DNA of 64,000 bases from contig JAEZKU010000062.1 in NCBI GenBank assembly GCA_023436065.1, positions 1 through 64,000 of the forward strand, given 5' to 3'. The position numbers and the translations under genes are program-made. How positions within the stretch are numbered: position 1 is the stretch's first letter; every line of letters begins with the position of its first letter. The notes below the pieces were generated by a model. That model did not search any database. It had not been told where the DNA came from and was given only the letters and a program-made list of their open reading frames with translations. This document shows positions 50,606-58,788 of the stretch, piece after piece. This DNA comes from Bacillota bacterium. Lineage in GTDB: Bacteria; Bacillota; Clostridia; Lachnospirales; Lachnospiraceae.

Positions 50606-50631
50606 GAGATAGGCTGCTTTCAGCCTATCTC
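50606..50631. terminator. Bidirectional intrinsic terminator
   Basis: GAGATAGGCTG (50606-50616) and CAGCCTATCTC (50621-50631) form a perfect 11-bp stem with a 4-base loop. TTTATA follows on the plus strand, TTTTATT on the minus strand. It separates the convergent S1-protein and coiled-coil genes. Confidence 0.9.
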
Positions 50632-50638
50632 TTTATAG

Positions 50639-51223
50639 TTAGAATGGGATCACTTCCAGGATATACAATATGATAAATGCAATACCGCTTAAGCCGGTTA
50701 AGCCGAATATAAAGATAAACCATAAAAGTGCATTTGTCTTCCTCACCCTTCTAGACAACAGCTCCAGACTTGCGGAAAGCTCGGTCTGATACTGCTTATT
50801 CTGGATAGCCGTCTGCTTATGAAGCTCAAGCATCAGCTCGCTGATACGGTTAATAACATTCTTATCCAGACCGTCGAGCTTATAATTGGTATCTACCAGA
50901 GTGGTGATCAGACCCTCCAGCTCAGCCTGGGTTTTATCCTCGGGCTTTTTACCCAGTTCCTCCAGCAGCTCCAGTATCTTATCTCCCTGTTCCTTGATAT
51001 AAGTCAGGTCAAGGGCAAACTGAACCTTACTTAATTGACCCTCCACAGACTTTCTGTCATATCCCTCCAGTCTGCCGGAGTATTCCGAAATCATCTTACG
51101 ATAATTTTCCAAGGTGTCACGATATTCTGCCAGCTTATGCTTGTACTGAGCTGTTGCTTCAGGACTTTCTTCCTTTCTCTTACCAAGGTCCTTAACACCC
51201 GGTATTCCAAATGGTAAATTCAT
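50639..51223 (-). CDS. Coiled-coil, C-terminally membrane-anchored protein, unknown
   Basis: Unrecognised. The 194 residues are mostly helical and highly charged: a probable coiled coil at about 20-70 and a second from 95 to 160. One or two C-terminal hydrophobic segments (ALLWFIFIFGLTGLSGIAFIILYILEVIPF) place it as a tail-anchored membrane protein facing the cytosol. No signal peptide, no Cys. It follows the small alarmone synthetase gene on the same strand after 89 bases and may share its transcript. Confidence 0.65.
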   Translation of the reverse strand: MNLPFGIPGVKDLGKRKEESPEATAQYKHKLAEYRDTLENYRKMISEYSGRLEGYDRKSVEGQLSKVQFALDLTYIKEQGDKILELLEELGKKPEDKTQAELEGLITTLVDTNYKLDGLDKNVINRISELMLELHKQTAIQNKQYQTELSASLELLSRRVRKTNALLWFIFIFGLTGLSGIAFIILYILEVIPF

Positions 51224-51312
51224 ACCCTTCTCTAAGGATGCAAAACTGCTACACCCTATCGCTCCTTTCCCTGATATCTTCTGAATAATGAGTATATATC
51301 ATTATACCACCA

Positions 51313-52131
51313 TTATCGCAAACCGAACAGTATTCTTTTCTTTCCTGTTTTCTCGGAGGCTTTTTTTGAAGCATCAGCCTCTGTCTTCGCATCGGTATCC
51401 TTGGCTTCTGCTCCTTCTGTTTCTTCGACAACAGTCCCAAAGGCCTCTGCAACAACGGATTGATAGGAACCGATCAGTTCCTCCTGACAGCCCTCCATAC
51501 GGTCCCTGGTAAAGCTTTGGATTTCTTCATTTAGGGATAACATCTTCTGGTCTAAGTAGGCTACGATATCGGAGCACTCCTTCAATTCCTTACGGATATT
51601 CTCCGGTGCATTTCCCTCAAATTTATAGTATATTTTGTGCTCAAGGCTTGCCCAGAAATCCATGGCAATGGTACGGATCTGTATCTCAACCTTAGTCTCT
51701 ACGGTACGGTCAGTAAGATACACCGGTATCGCGACTATCATATGATAGCTGGTATAGCCGTTATCCTTCGGCCGCATAATATAATCCTTTACCTTCAATA
51801 CCTTAATGTCACTCTGCCTGGATATCAGGTCGGCAATTCGATAGATATCAGAAGTAAAGGAACAGATGATTCGTATTCCCGCCACGTCATTGACATATTT
51901 AATTATATTTTCCACCGTAAGCTCGACATTATTATGACGGAGCTTTTTGGCTATGCTCTGTGGAGATTTTAGTCTTGAAGTTATATGTTCAATGGGATTA
52001 TATTGATTAGCCAATTTAAATTCATTGTTTAATATTTCAAGTTTTGTGTTAATTTCCTTTAACGCTGCATCGTATAAAAGCAGCGCGTTGCTCCACTCCT
52101 CAGCCTCATCATAAAACATGGGGAGATCCAT
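51313..52131 (-). CDS. Small alarmone synthetase (RelA/SpoT homologue, RelP/RelQ type)
   Basis: The 272-residue protein has the (p)ppGpp synthetase core: NPIEHITSRLKSPQSIAKKL (substrate-binding region), VNDVAGIRIICSFTSDIYRIADLI, DYIMRPKDNGYTSYHMIV, EIQIRTIAMDFWASLEHKIYYKF. There is no hydrolase HD domain, TGS or ACT, so it is a single-domain synthetase. The last 50 residues are low-complexity Ala/Glu/Lys, ending KKRILFGLR, an unusual tail. It makes ppGpp/pppGpp from GTP/GDP and ATP. A stem followed by T residues lies in its 5' leader (52168-52193). Confidence 0.9.
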   Translation of the reverse strand: MDLPMFYDEAEEWSNALLLYDAALKEINTKLEILNNEFKLANQYNPIEHITSRLKSPQSIAKKLRHNNVELTVENIIKYVNDVAGIRIICSFTSDIYRIADLISRQSDIKVLKVKDYIMRPKDNGYTSYHMIVAIPVYLTDRTVETKVEIQIRTIAMDFWASLEHKIYYKFEGNAPENIRKELKECSDIVAYLDQKMLSLNEEIQSFTRDRMEGCQEELIGSYQSVVAEAFGTVVEETEGAEAKDTDAKTEADASKKASEKTGKKRILFGLR

Positions 52132-52164
52132 TTCATCACAACCTTTATATTGTATAGTATGCCT

Positions 52165-52193
52165 AAAAAATCGTCTAAATCAGTTCACGATTT
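52165..52193 (-). terminator. Hairpin with T-run in the leader of the alarmone synthetase gene
   Basis: On the minus strand AAATCGT (52193-52187) and ACGATTT (52174-52168) form a 7-bp stem; the run of T spans 52170-52165. An extended -10 element, TGCTATAAT, lies at 52215-52207, so the hairpin would be within the first 35 nucleotides of the transcript. Confidence 0.4.
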
Positions 52194-52311
52194 GTTCATT
52201 GTTTTTATTATAGCATAAAAATATGAACATTTCTTGAAGTATTAAAAAACTTAATGAAAAATTAATGATTCCTTTACCGTAAGTTATTTTTAAAGAATTT
52301 CAAAAAATGTG

Positions 52312-52341
52312 TTGACAATTCAGTTAATTCATGGCTATAAT
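52312..52341 (+). promoter_or_regulatory. Sigma-A promoter of the exporter leader
   Basis: TTGACA (52312-52317) and TATAAT (52336-52341) are both perfect, spaced by 18 bases. The predicted start is near 52348. Confidence 0.85.
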
Positions 52342-52376
52342 ATTGGCAGACTATTACAGAAAGTGAGGTAAAACAT

Positions 52377-52472
52377 ATGTTTAATAACGTGAAACTAAGA
52401 GCTAGCGGAATGTACAACAAGTTCATACGGAATTCTTTATATGATATTACCTCATGGATTCAAAAGGATTAG
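52377..52472 (+). CDS. 31-residue leader peptide ahead of the ABC exporter
   Basis: The ATG at 52377 is preceded by AGTGAGG with a 9-base gap and lies about 30 bases after the predicted transcription start. The peptide starts MFNNVKLRASGMYNKFIRNS and ends TSWIQKD, with a net positive charge and several aromatic residues. It is followed by an intrinsic terminator (52548-52581) and then by the exporter genes at 52750. A promoter, short ORF, terminator, exporter order is the layout of a ribosome-mediated attenuator such as bmrB-bmrCD in B. subtilis; sequence similarity of the peptide to BmrB is not claimed. Confidence 0.65.
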   Translation: MFNNVKLRASGMYNKFIRNSLYDITSWIQKD

Positions 52473-52477
52473 AATGT

Positions 52478-52521
52478 GATTTAATCCCGTCCCGACACGC
52501 TGCCAAAGGGATGGAGAGGAT
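52478..52521 (+). promoter_or_regulatory. Leader stem between the small ORF and the terminator
   Basis: AATCC with CGTCCC (about 52483-52493) can pair with GGGATG and GGATT (about 52508-52521), separated by unpaired GAGA. It forms a bulged stem just after the small ORF's stop codon. Confidence 0.45.
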
Positions 52522-52547
52522 TGCGATAATACTTTTTAGAGTGCTAT

Positions 52548-52581
52548 GCCGTGGTATTTATCATACCACGGCTTATTTTTT
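52548..52581 (+). terminator. Intrinsic terminator/attenuator of the ABC exporter leader
   Basis: GCCGTGGTAT (52548-52557) and ATACCACGGC (52563-52572) form a perfect 10-bp stem with a 5-base loop, followed by TTATTTTTT. It lies 75 bases after the small ORF and 170 bases before the exporter start, so the exporter can only be expressed by read-through or a second promoter (none obvious to me). The segment ATGATATTACC (52441-52451) inside the small ORF can pair with 52553-52564, competing with the first arm. Confidence 0.85.
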
Positions 52582-52749
52582 GTCCTAATTACAAAAGATG
52601 ACCGGTGGCAAGACATCCGATGGAATTAGTCTGTATTACAATGAAACAAAATGACGGTAATTGACACAACAAGTATAGCTTATGAGCAGATGAGGGAACT
52701 GCCATAAAGCAACAAATGCACAGAACGCTTGTTGGGAACAGGAGGAACT

Positions 52750-54519
52750 ATGAAAAAGCTATCACGTTATATTCTCAGATACTGGCATGCTTATGCTGCA
52801 GCTATTCTCTGTACCATCATAGCAGTATCTCTGGATATGGCTTCACCGCTGGTAACACAGCGGATTATTGATAATGTAATCGTCGGTGGGGAAATGGGTC
52901 TGCTGCCGAAATTACTTATCATTGTATTATTTATTGGTATCGGAAGGTGCATCTTCCAGTATCTGAAGGAATTTATCTACGACTTGGTCAGTGCACGGAT
53001 TATTGTAAACCTACGAAGAGATCTGTTCAACCATATCCAAAGCCTGTCCTTAAGTTTTTTCGATAAGAACAATACAGGTGAACTCATGTCCCGCTTAAAG
53101 GACGATGTTGACCGCATCTGGGCTGCACTCGGCTATGTTAGTATGCTGATCATTGAAGTTATCATACATACAGGTATTGTTCTCTTCTGTATGTACAGAC
53201 TCAGTCCGACGCTTGCTATCCTGCCGACAATCATTCTGCCGATCATGGGTGGTCTTGCATTATTGATGGAGAAGAAGCTCGGTAAGATTTACGAGGCAAT
53301 CAGTGAAGAGAATGCCCAGCTGAATACAGTGGCACAGGAAAATCTGGCCGGTGTACGTACCGTAAAAGCCTTTGCCAGAGAAAAGCATGAGATCGCAAAG
53401 TTCTTATCTCATAACAAACGTTATTACGATTTGAATATGCAACAATCTAAGGTTTTTATCAAGCTTTACCCGTATTTTCAGTTTGTGACGAAGCTGCTGC
53501 CGATGGCAGTGATTATGCTTGGCGGTTGCCAAGTGATCCAGGGTAATATTACGCTTGGTACCCTGGGTGCCTTTGCAGAGTATTCCATGAACATCGTATG
53601 GCCGATGGAAATGCTCGGATGGCTCTCGAATGATTTTGCTTCAGCAATCGCTTCCGGTAAGAGAATCAAAAAAATATCTGCCGAGAAGCCTGTCATCACT
53701 GAGGCTGAAAAGCCTGTCCTGCTGGAGGAGGTCCAGGGTAATATCCGTTTTGAAGGGGTTTCCTTTACACTTGGTGAGAAGAATATCCTTTCAGATGTCA
53801 GCTTTGATTTAGCATCGGGAAAGACCATCGGCATCATGGGTGCGACCGGTACAGGTAAGAGTTCCATCATCAATCTGTTGCAGCGTTTTTATGACACCAG
53901 TGAAGGTTCCATCTATCTTGACGGTGTTAATATCCGTGAGTTGACCCTGCGTCAGCTTCGTAAGAGTATTTCGCTGGTGATGCAGGATGTGTTCCTGTTC
54001 TCGGATACCATCAATGAAAATGTCAAGATGGGAAATCGGAAGCTGCTCTGCGATGATGAAGTAATCCATGCTGCATCAGCGGCACAGGCAAGCGAATTCA
54101 TCGAACGAATGGAGGATCAGTATGAAACCATCGTCGGCGAACGCGGTGTAGGTCTGTCCGGTGGTCAAAAGCAGCGAATTTCCATAGCACGTGCTTTGGC
54201 TAAGAAGACACCGGTTCTTGTATTCGATGATTCCACGTCAGCACTTGATATGGAGACGGAGCTTTTGATTCAGAAATCCCTGAATCAGATTGAGTCGACG
54301 AAGATTATCATTGCTCATCGTATCTCTGCTGTTCGCCATGCGGATGAAATCCTCATCCTGGAGGATGGCCGGATCGTAGAACGCGGTACCCATGAAAATC
54401 TGTTACAGAATAAAGGTTACTACTATAAAACATATATGGCACAGTACGTAGACTATCTTGAATCTCAGAAAACCGGCAACACTGTGCCCGATGAAAGGAA
54501 GGTGGCAACATGTCAGTAA
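52750..54519 (+). CDS. ABC exporter half-transporter, degenerate-site subunit (BmrC/YheI-like)
   Basis: The ATG at 52750 follows GGAGG at 52741-52745; product 589 residues. Six transmembrane helices (about 10-310) precede an ABC domain with Walker A GATGTGKSS, signature LSGGQKQR and Walker B VLVFDDSTSALD. The second acidic residue of Walker B is Asp instead of the catalytic Glu, the feature of the non-hydrolysing site in heterodimeric exporters. It overlaps the partner gene by 10 bases. The pair resembles BmrC/BmrD, a drug exporter of B. subtilis. Likely exports antibiotics or lipids; the substrate is not shown by the sequence. Confidence 0.92.
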   Translation: MKKLSRYILRYWHAYAAAILCTIIAVSLDMASPLVTQRIIDNVIVGGEMGLLPKLLIIVLFIGIGRCIFQYLKEFIYDLVSARIIVNLRRDLFNHIQSLSLSFFDKNNTGELMSRLKDDVDRIWAALGYVSMLIIEVIIHTGIVLFCMYRLSPTLAILPTIILPIMGGLALLMEKKLGKIYEAISEENAQLNTVAQENLAGVRTVKAFAREKHEIAKFLSHNKRYYDLNMQQSKVFIKLYPYFQFVTKLLPMAVIMLGGCQVIQGNITLGTLGAFAEYSMNIVWPMEMLGWLSNDFASAIASGKRIKKISAEKPVITEAEKPVLLEEVQGNIRFEGVSFTLGEKNILSDVSFDLASGKTIGIMGATGTGKSSIINLLQRFYDTSEGSIYLDGVNIRELTLRQLRKSISLVMQDVFLFSDTINENVKMGNRKLLCDDEVIHAASAAQASEFIERMEDQYETIVGERGVGLSGGQKQRISIARALAKKTPVLVFDDSTSALDMETELLIQKSLNQIESTKIIIAHRISAVRHADEILILEDGRIVERGTHENLLQNKGYYYKTYMAQYVDYLESQKTGNTVPDERKVATCQ

Positions 54520-56285
54520 ATGCCATCAAAGAAGACGAATATATAAAATCCGTCAGTAAGAAAACAACATTAATACGGCTGTTTCGCTATATGCTGGCTT
54601 ACAAGGGGCCAATCCTCGCGGTAATCCTGATCATGCTGACAACCGTTGCTATCTCTATTGTAAATCCTCTTTTGATTGATCAGGCCATTGACGTGCATAT
54701 TGCGAACAAGGATATTCGCGGACTGATCAGACTGGGGCTTTTCACGGCAGCACTGAATATCACCTTTGTCTTATTGGTAAAGCTTAGAATGTATCTTATG
54801 GCAAAGGTGTCCAACAACGTTTTATTAACAATAAGACAGGAGCTTTATACCCACATCCAGAAGCTAAGCTTCAATTTCTTTGACAGCCGTCCGACAGGTA
54901 AGATCCTCGCGAGGATCATCGGTGATGTTAACTCCCTAAAGGATGTATTATCCAATAGTGTGACCACCCTGATTCCTGATTTTATCACCATCTGTGCAGT
55001 TGTGGCTATTATGCTGGTGATCAATTGGAAGCTCGCGCTTGCCTCTCTGATATCCTTACCGCTTATGATGTTCGGTCTCTGGTTTATCCAGACACGCTCC
55101 CATAAGCGTTGGCAGCTCCATCGTAAGAAAAGCTCGAACCTGAATGCGTTTATTCATGAGGACTTATCCGGTATGCGAATAATCCAGAGCTTTACTGCAG
55201 AAGACGAGACCGGTGAAACCTTCGACCAGCTTTTGAAGGAGCATCGCGATTCATTCGTAAGTGCAGTCGTGCTAAATGATGCTTTTGGTTCCGTCATCGA
55301 TTTCAGCTGGGGCCTCGGTATCATGTCACTGTATTTTGTGGCAATCAGGCTGTTGGGTATCGGTACCGATAATGTGGGAACCATCATGGCTTTTGCCATG
55401 TACATCTCCATGTTCTGGCGTCCGATCATGAACTTAAGTAATTTCTATAACCAATTGATTACAAACATTGCGGGTGCAGAAAGAATCTTTGATATCCTTG
55501 ATACCAAGCCGGATATCACCGATTCCTCTAATGTCAAGGAGCTTCCGGAAATCAAGGGCGAGGTTGTCTTTGATCATGTTTCCTTTGCCTATGATGCTGA
55601 TACCAATGTGCTGAAGGATGTCAGTTTTCGCATTAAGCCCGGTGAGACCATTGCCCTCGTTGGTCCTACCGGTGCCGGAAAGACGACGATTGTGAATCTG
55701 ATCAGCCGCTTCTATGACGTACAGCAGGGTAAAATCTACATTGACGGGCATGATGTGAAAGAGGTTTCCATAGAGAGCCTCCGTAAGCAGATGGGTATCA
55801 TGACACAGGATAACTTCCTGTTCTCCGGTACTGTTGCGGATAATATCCGTTATGGTAAGCTGGATGCAACGGATGAAGAAATCATTGCTGCTGCCAAGGC
55901 AGTCAATGCTCACGACTTTATCATGAAGATGGAGAAGGGTTATGAGACTGAGTTAAAAGAAAGAGGTGCCGGATTATCCATTGGACAGCGCCAGCTGCTG
56001 GCCTTTGCCAGAACTATGGTATCCATGCCGAAGATTCTTATTCTGGATGAAGCAACCTCCAGTATCGATACTCATACAGAGCTTTTGGTACAGCAGGGAA
56101 TTGAGGCCTTGTTAAAGGGCAGGACTTCCTTTGTCATCGCACATCGTTTATCGACCATCAGTAAAGCTGATCGTATTTTTGTAATTGATGACGGTGGTAT
56201 TCAGGAGGAGGGCAGCTCGGAAGAACTGCTGGCCAAGAAGGGTATATACTATAATCTTTATATGGCACAGTTTAAGAACATATAA
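54510..56285 (+). CDS. ABC exporter half-transporter, catalytic-site subunit (BmrD/YheH-like)
   Basis: The 591-residue partner has six transmembrane helices (about 25-325), Walker A GPTGAGKTT, an atypical signature LSIGQRQLL and Walker B ILILDEATSSID with the catalytic Glu. Combined with the upstream subunit this gives one normal and one degenerate ATP site, as in TM287/288 and BmrCD. GGAAGG lies 7 bases before the ATG, inside the end of the first gene. A nested-hairpin terminator follows. Confidence 0.92.
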   Translation: MSVNAIKEDEYIKSVSKKTTLIRLFRYMLAYKGPILAVILIMLTTVAISIVNPLLIDQAIDVHIANKDIRGLIRLGLFTAALNITFVLLVKLRMYLMAKVSNNVLLTIRQELYTHIQKLSFNFFDSRPTGKILARIIGDVNSLKDVLSNSVTTLIPDFITICAVVAIMLVINWKLALASLISLPLMMFGLWFIQTRSHKRWQLHRKKSSNLNAFIHEDLSGMRIIQSFTAEDETGETFDQLLKEHRDSFVSAVVLNDAFGSVIDFSWGLGIMSLYFVAIRLLGIGTDNVGTIMAFAMYISMFWRPIMNLSNFYNQLITNIAGAERIFDILDTKPDITDSSNVKELPEIKGEVVFDHVSFAYDADTNVLKDVSFRIKPGETIALVGPTGAGKTTIVNLISRFYDVQQGKIYIDGHDVKEVSIESLRKQMGIMTQDNFLFSGTVADNIRYGKLDATDEEIIAAAKAVNAHDFIMKMEKGYETELKERGAGLSIGQRQLLAFARTMVSMPKILILDEATSSIDTHTELLVQQGIEALLKGRTSFVIAHRLSTISKADRIFVIDDGGIQEEGSSEELLAKKGIYYNLYMAQFKNI

Positions 56286-56298
56286 GTATATAGACAAA

Positions 56299-56380
56299 GC
56301 TGTTAATGTATACTACTACGGAACAGATCAGGAAAACTTTATCATGATCTGCTTCCGGATTTTAGTACACATTAACAGCT
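56299..56380 (+). terminator. Nested hairpin terminator after the ABC exporter
   Basis: AGCTGTTAATGT (56299-56310) pairs with ACATTAACAGCT (56369-56380). Inside it CAGATCA (56324-56330) pairs with TGATCTG (56345-56351). The outer loop is long (58 bases) and the T-tail is poor, so it may be a processed 3' end rather than a simple terminator. Confidence 0.6.
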
Positions 56381-56399
56381 CTATTCTTAGTAACCAATA

Positions 56400-56654
56400 T
56401 TATTTGAATGTATAATAGAACTCCTTCAATTCTGCTTTTATCTCCGGCGAAAGTTCACTTTTTCTGATTTTTTGGATAGCACCCTCCAACCCATATAATC
56501 TGTTAACACAGGCCGAGGGATCGATCTCCCTGATCTTAAGCCAGGCCTGCCTGCTTCCGGCTTCCTTTAACTGTTCATAGGATGTTATATTTACCTGATT
56601 CAGCTGTTTCTCTGTTTCTATCCCGATATTGGGAAGCTCATTTAATTCTCCCAT
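56400..56654 (-). CDS. TfoX C-terminal domain protein
   Basis: This 84-residue protein has the TfoX-C pattern of a helix-hairpin-helix fold: ELPNIGIETEKQLNQVNITSYEQLKEAG, then WLKIREIDPSACVNRLYGLEGAIQ. The N-terminal TfoX domain is absent, as is common in Firmicutes. It may bind DNA. Lies 30 bases downstream of the carboxymuconolactone decarboxylase-like gene on the same strand. Confidence 0.85.
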   Translation of the reverse strand: MGELNELPNIGIETEKQLNQVNITSYEQLKEAGSRQAWLKIREIDPSACVNRLYGLEGAIQKIRKSELSPEIKAELKEFYYTFK

Positions 56655-56684
56655 TCTCTGCCTCCAGTCATATCAACCTATATA

Positions 56685-56999
56685 CTAATTCTCTTCCGTA
56701 TAGCTATGAATCGCTGCTGCAAAGGCTTCCGCCAATCTTATACCGCATAAAGGAAGACCAACCAGCACTGCGCTTTTCACTTCCTCAAGGGTAGAACCCA
56801 ATTCCTTTGCCTGTTTCACGTGATAGGATATTCCTCCTGCCATCTGAAGGGCAGAAAGCACAGCAATATAAGCTAATTCATGTGTCTTTGCATCTAAAGC
56901 ACTTACCTCTGCCGACTTGAAGATTGTCCCCATGAGTGCTTGTCCGACTCCGTTTGATTCCTCCAGAAATATTTGAAAATCACTGGTTACTTTTTTCAT
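56685..56999 (-). CDS. AhpD/carboxymuconolactone decarboxylase-like protein without the CxxC pair
   Basis: The 104-residue helical protein aligns with the CMD/AhpD core (AKTHELAYIAVLSALQMAGGISYHVKQAKELGSTLEEVKSAVLVGLPLCGIRLAEAF). The family's redox motif CxxC-xx-H is replaced by AGGISYH: the His is kept, both Cys are lost. A thiol peroxidase/reductase role is therefore unlikely. RBS AGGAG before the ATG. Forms a probable two-gene unit with the TfoX-C gene. Confidence 0.8.
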   Translation of the reverse strand: MKKVTSDFQIFLEESNGVGQALMGTIFKSAEVSALDAKTHELAYIAVLSALQMAGGISYHVKQAKELGSTLEEVKSAVLVGLPLCGIRLAEAFAAAIHSYTEEN

Positions 57000-57074
57000 A
57001 AAAAAACTCCTTTCTATTTTTCGTTCTATTACTATAGATGCATAAAAAACAGAAAGGATACGTTTTCAAAATAA

Positions 57075-57833
57075 TTATTTTAATATGTCGATTACTCTTT
57101 GATACCAACCTATGCCCGGTTTTTTCTCCGGCATATTGGCATAGAGGTATTTTATCTTCCTACGAACCTCCGGGCTGAACCGGTAATTCTTTTCCCTGTA
57201 ATCCAAAGCTTCAACAAGCTCCTTCGTCCGACTCTGAAGGTTCTCCCTGTTTTGCGCAAATTCGATCCATGCTTTACAGCTGCAGGGATTTTGCATATTC
57301 AGCAGGTTACAATGACCTAAGAAAAAGGAATCAATATTCATACGTGCGCGATACAGTAGTCCTTTTGCTGCAGTTACAGAGGTATCCAATAGACAAGCCG
57401 CATCCTTGATACTCATCCCGTACATATCCACCAGAGAAAACATGATGCGCTGGTTTAGCGTAAGCTTACGAACCATCGCTAAGAAACAGCCGTTTTGAAG
57501 CTCTTTGATTTCTTCCTCCACAAGAATCTCATCCTCCGGCCCGGGAAAAACCTCTCTTAGGACAGCTCCCTCCTGTTCCAGAAGCTCGAACTCCTCCATC
57601 AGCTCTTCCTGATACCTTCCGGTCTTGCGAATTTTCATCAGGAACTGGCGATAGCAGATGCTATGCAACCATTGCCTTACGGCCCCTTCGTCTCTTAACT
57701 CCTCCAGATGCCTCCAGGCATTAATGAAGGTCTCCTGCATCAGATCCTCCGCATCCTTTGGATGACAGGATAGTCTTAACGCATAATTATATACAGAGGT
57801 ACCATACTCCTTGATCAGCCGCTCTATCTCCAT
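57075..57833 (-). CDS. ECF sigma factor (sigma-70 family)
   Basis: The 252-residue protein has region 2 (YNYALRLSCHPKDAEDLMQETFINAWRHLEELR) and region 4 (LTLNQRIMFSLVDMYGMSIKDAACLLDTSVTAAKGLLYRARMNI). It then has a C-terminal extension of about 85 residues with HCNLLNMQNPCSCKAWIEF, a Cys-rich signature found in a subset of ECF factors. Region 3 is absent. It is the last gene of the ABC-2/LytTR/DUF3021 operon (10-base gap). No anti-sigma gene follows, so the Cys-rich extension may regulate it. Confidence 0.85.
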   Translation of the reverse strand: MEIERLIKEYGTSVYNYALRLSCHPKDAEDLMQETFINAWRHLEELRDEGAVRQWLHSICYRQFLMKIRKTGRYQEELMEEFELLEQEGAVLREVFPGPEDEILVEEEIKELQNGCFLAMVRKLTLNQRIMFSLVDMYGMSIKDAACLLDTSVTAAKGLLYRARMNIDSFFLGHCNLLNMQNPCSCKAWIEFAQNRENLQSRTKELVEALDYREKNYRFSPEVRRKIKYLYANMPEKKPGIGWYQRVIDILK

Positions 57834-57843
57834 ACACTCTTAC

Positions 57844-58281
57844 CTACTCTTCCTTCTCTTCCTCAGGATAGATCTTTCGAAGTCTCCGGTTGATGTAATC
57901 GGCTTCTTTTTCGGATTGCTTAAACATCACAAAGCAGACACCGAAATATACGGTACCTATCATTAACAGCAAGACGATCGGCTGTATGACACTCTGAATA
58001 TTCATCCAATCGCAGACGATTGCGGTACCCATTACGACAAAACAGATATAGAAAAAATGAATAATTTGCCGGAGCTTCATCTTATTCTTATCGAGTTCCT
58101 TCTTCGATACAAATAATATTGAACCAATTGCAGATATTGCGGACATGGCAATTACCTGCCAGAGAAGTGCGTTAGAGAACTGATCCTCCGGGAAGAAAAT
58201 GGTAGTGAATAGTGCTGTACTGAGTATACTGCCCGCCAAAACATAGACAAAGGTTAGAAAAATCCATTTTAACGTATTCAT
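57844..58281 (-). CDS. DUF3021 membrane protein
   Basis: The 145-residue protein has four transmembrane helices and the DUF3021 pattern (WIFLTFVYVLAGSIL, QVIAMSAISAIGSILFVS, LRQIIHFFYICFVVMGTAIVCDW). DUF3021 proteins lie next to LytTR regulators, as here (13-base gap), and are thought to sense a membrane signal and restrain the regulator. A basic C-terminus faces the cytosol. Confidence 0.87.
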   Translation of the reverse strand: MNTLKWIFLTFVYVLAGSILSTALFTTIFFPEDQFSNALLWQVIAMSAISAIGSILFVSKKELDKNKMKLRQIIHFFYICFVVMGTAIVCDWMNIQSVIQPIVLLLMIGTVYFGVCFVMFKQSEKEADYINRRLRKIYPEEEKEE

Positions 58282-58294
58282 ATCTTCTGCCTCC

Positions 58295-58732
58295 CTACAG
58301 ACCTAATTTATTCTTCAAATTCGGAACATATTGCCTGGATATAATTACCTTTTCTCCGTTGAACAACAAGGCCTCGAAACGGCCTGAATAAGCCGGACTG
58401 ATGCTTTTTATTTTAGAAACATTCAGAATAATTGACTTTGATGCCCGGATATAGTTCGTATTCTTATATTCTTCTTCTATTTCATAGAGCTTCAGCTTCG
58501 TCTCATAGACATTTTGCTTGCAATACATGAATACCTTATTATCCACACCTTCAAAATAATAAACACTGGACGGCTCAACCATCGTGATATTTCCATCCTT
58601 CACCCCAGCAAGCTTCTTCTGCCCAAGCTTTAGATCGGATAAAAGCTTAAGTATATTTTCATCCATCTCCTTGCAATGAATGATAATCTGTTCCTCTTCT
58701 CCGGGTTTACAATCTTCGATGATAATCTTCAT
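58295..58732 (-). CDS. LytTR-family DNA-binding regulator
   Basis: The ATG at 58732 (GGAGA upstream) gives 145 residues. The C-terminal 95 residues are a LytTR domain: VYYFEGVDNKVFMYCKQNVYETKLKLYEIEEEYKNTNYIRASKSIILNVSKIKSI, RFEALLFNGEKVIISRQYVPNLKNKLGL. There is no receiver domain, so it is of the membrane-partner type, with DUF3021 next to it. It probably regulates the ABC-2 transporter genes immediately upstream in the same operon. Confidence 0.9.
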   Translation of the reverse strand: MKIIIEDCKPGEEEQIIIHCKEMDENILKLLSDLKLGQKKLAGVKDGNITMVEPSSVYYFEGVDNKVFMYCKQNVYETKLKLYEIEEEYKNTNYIRASKSIILNVSKIKSISPAYSGRFEALLFNGEKVIISRQYVPNLKNKLGL

Positions 58733-58788
58733 ACAAATCTCCATTCTTATGAATACCTGTATTAAGCATAAGCTCTGCTGCATATGGA

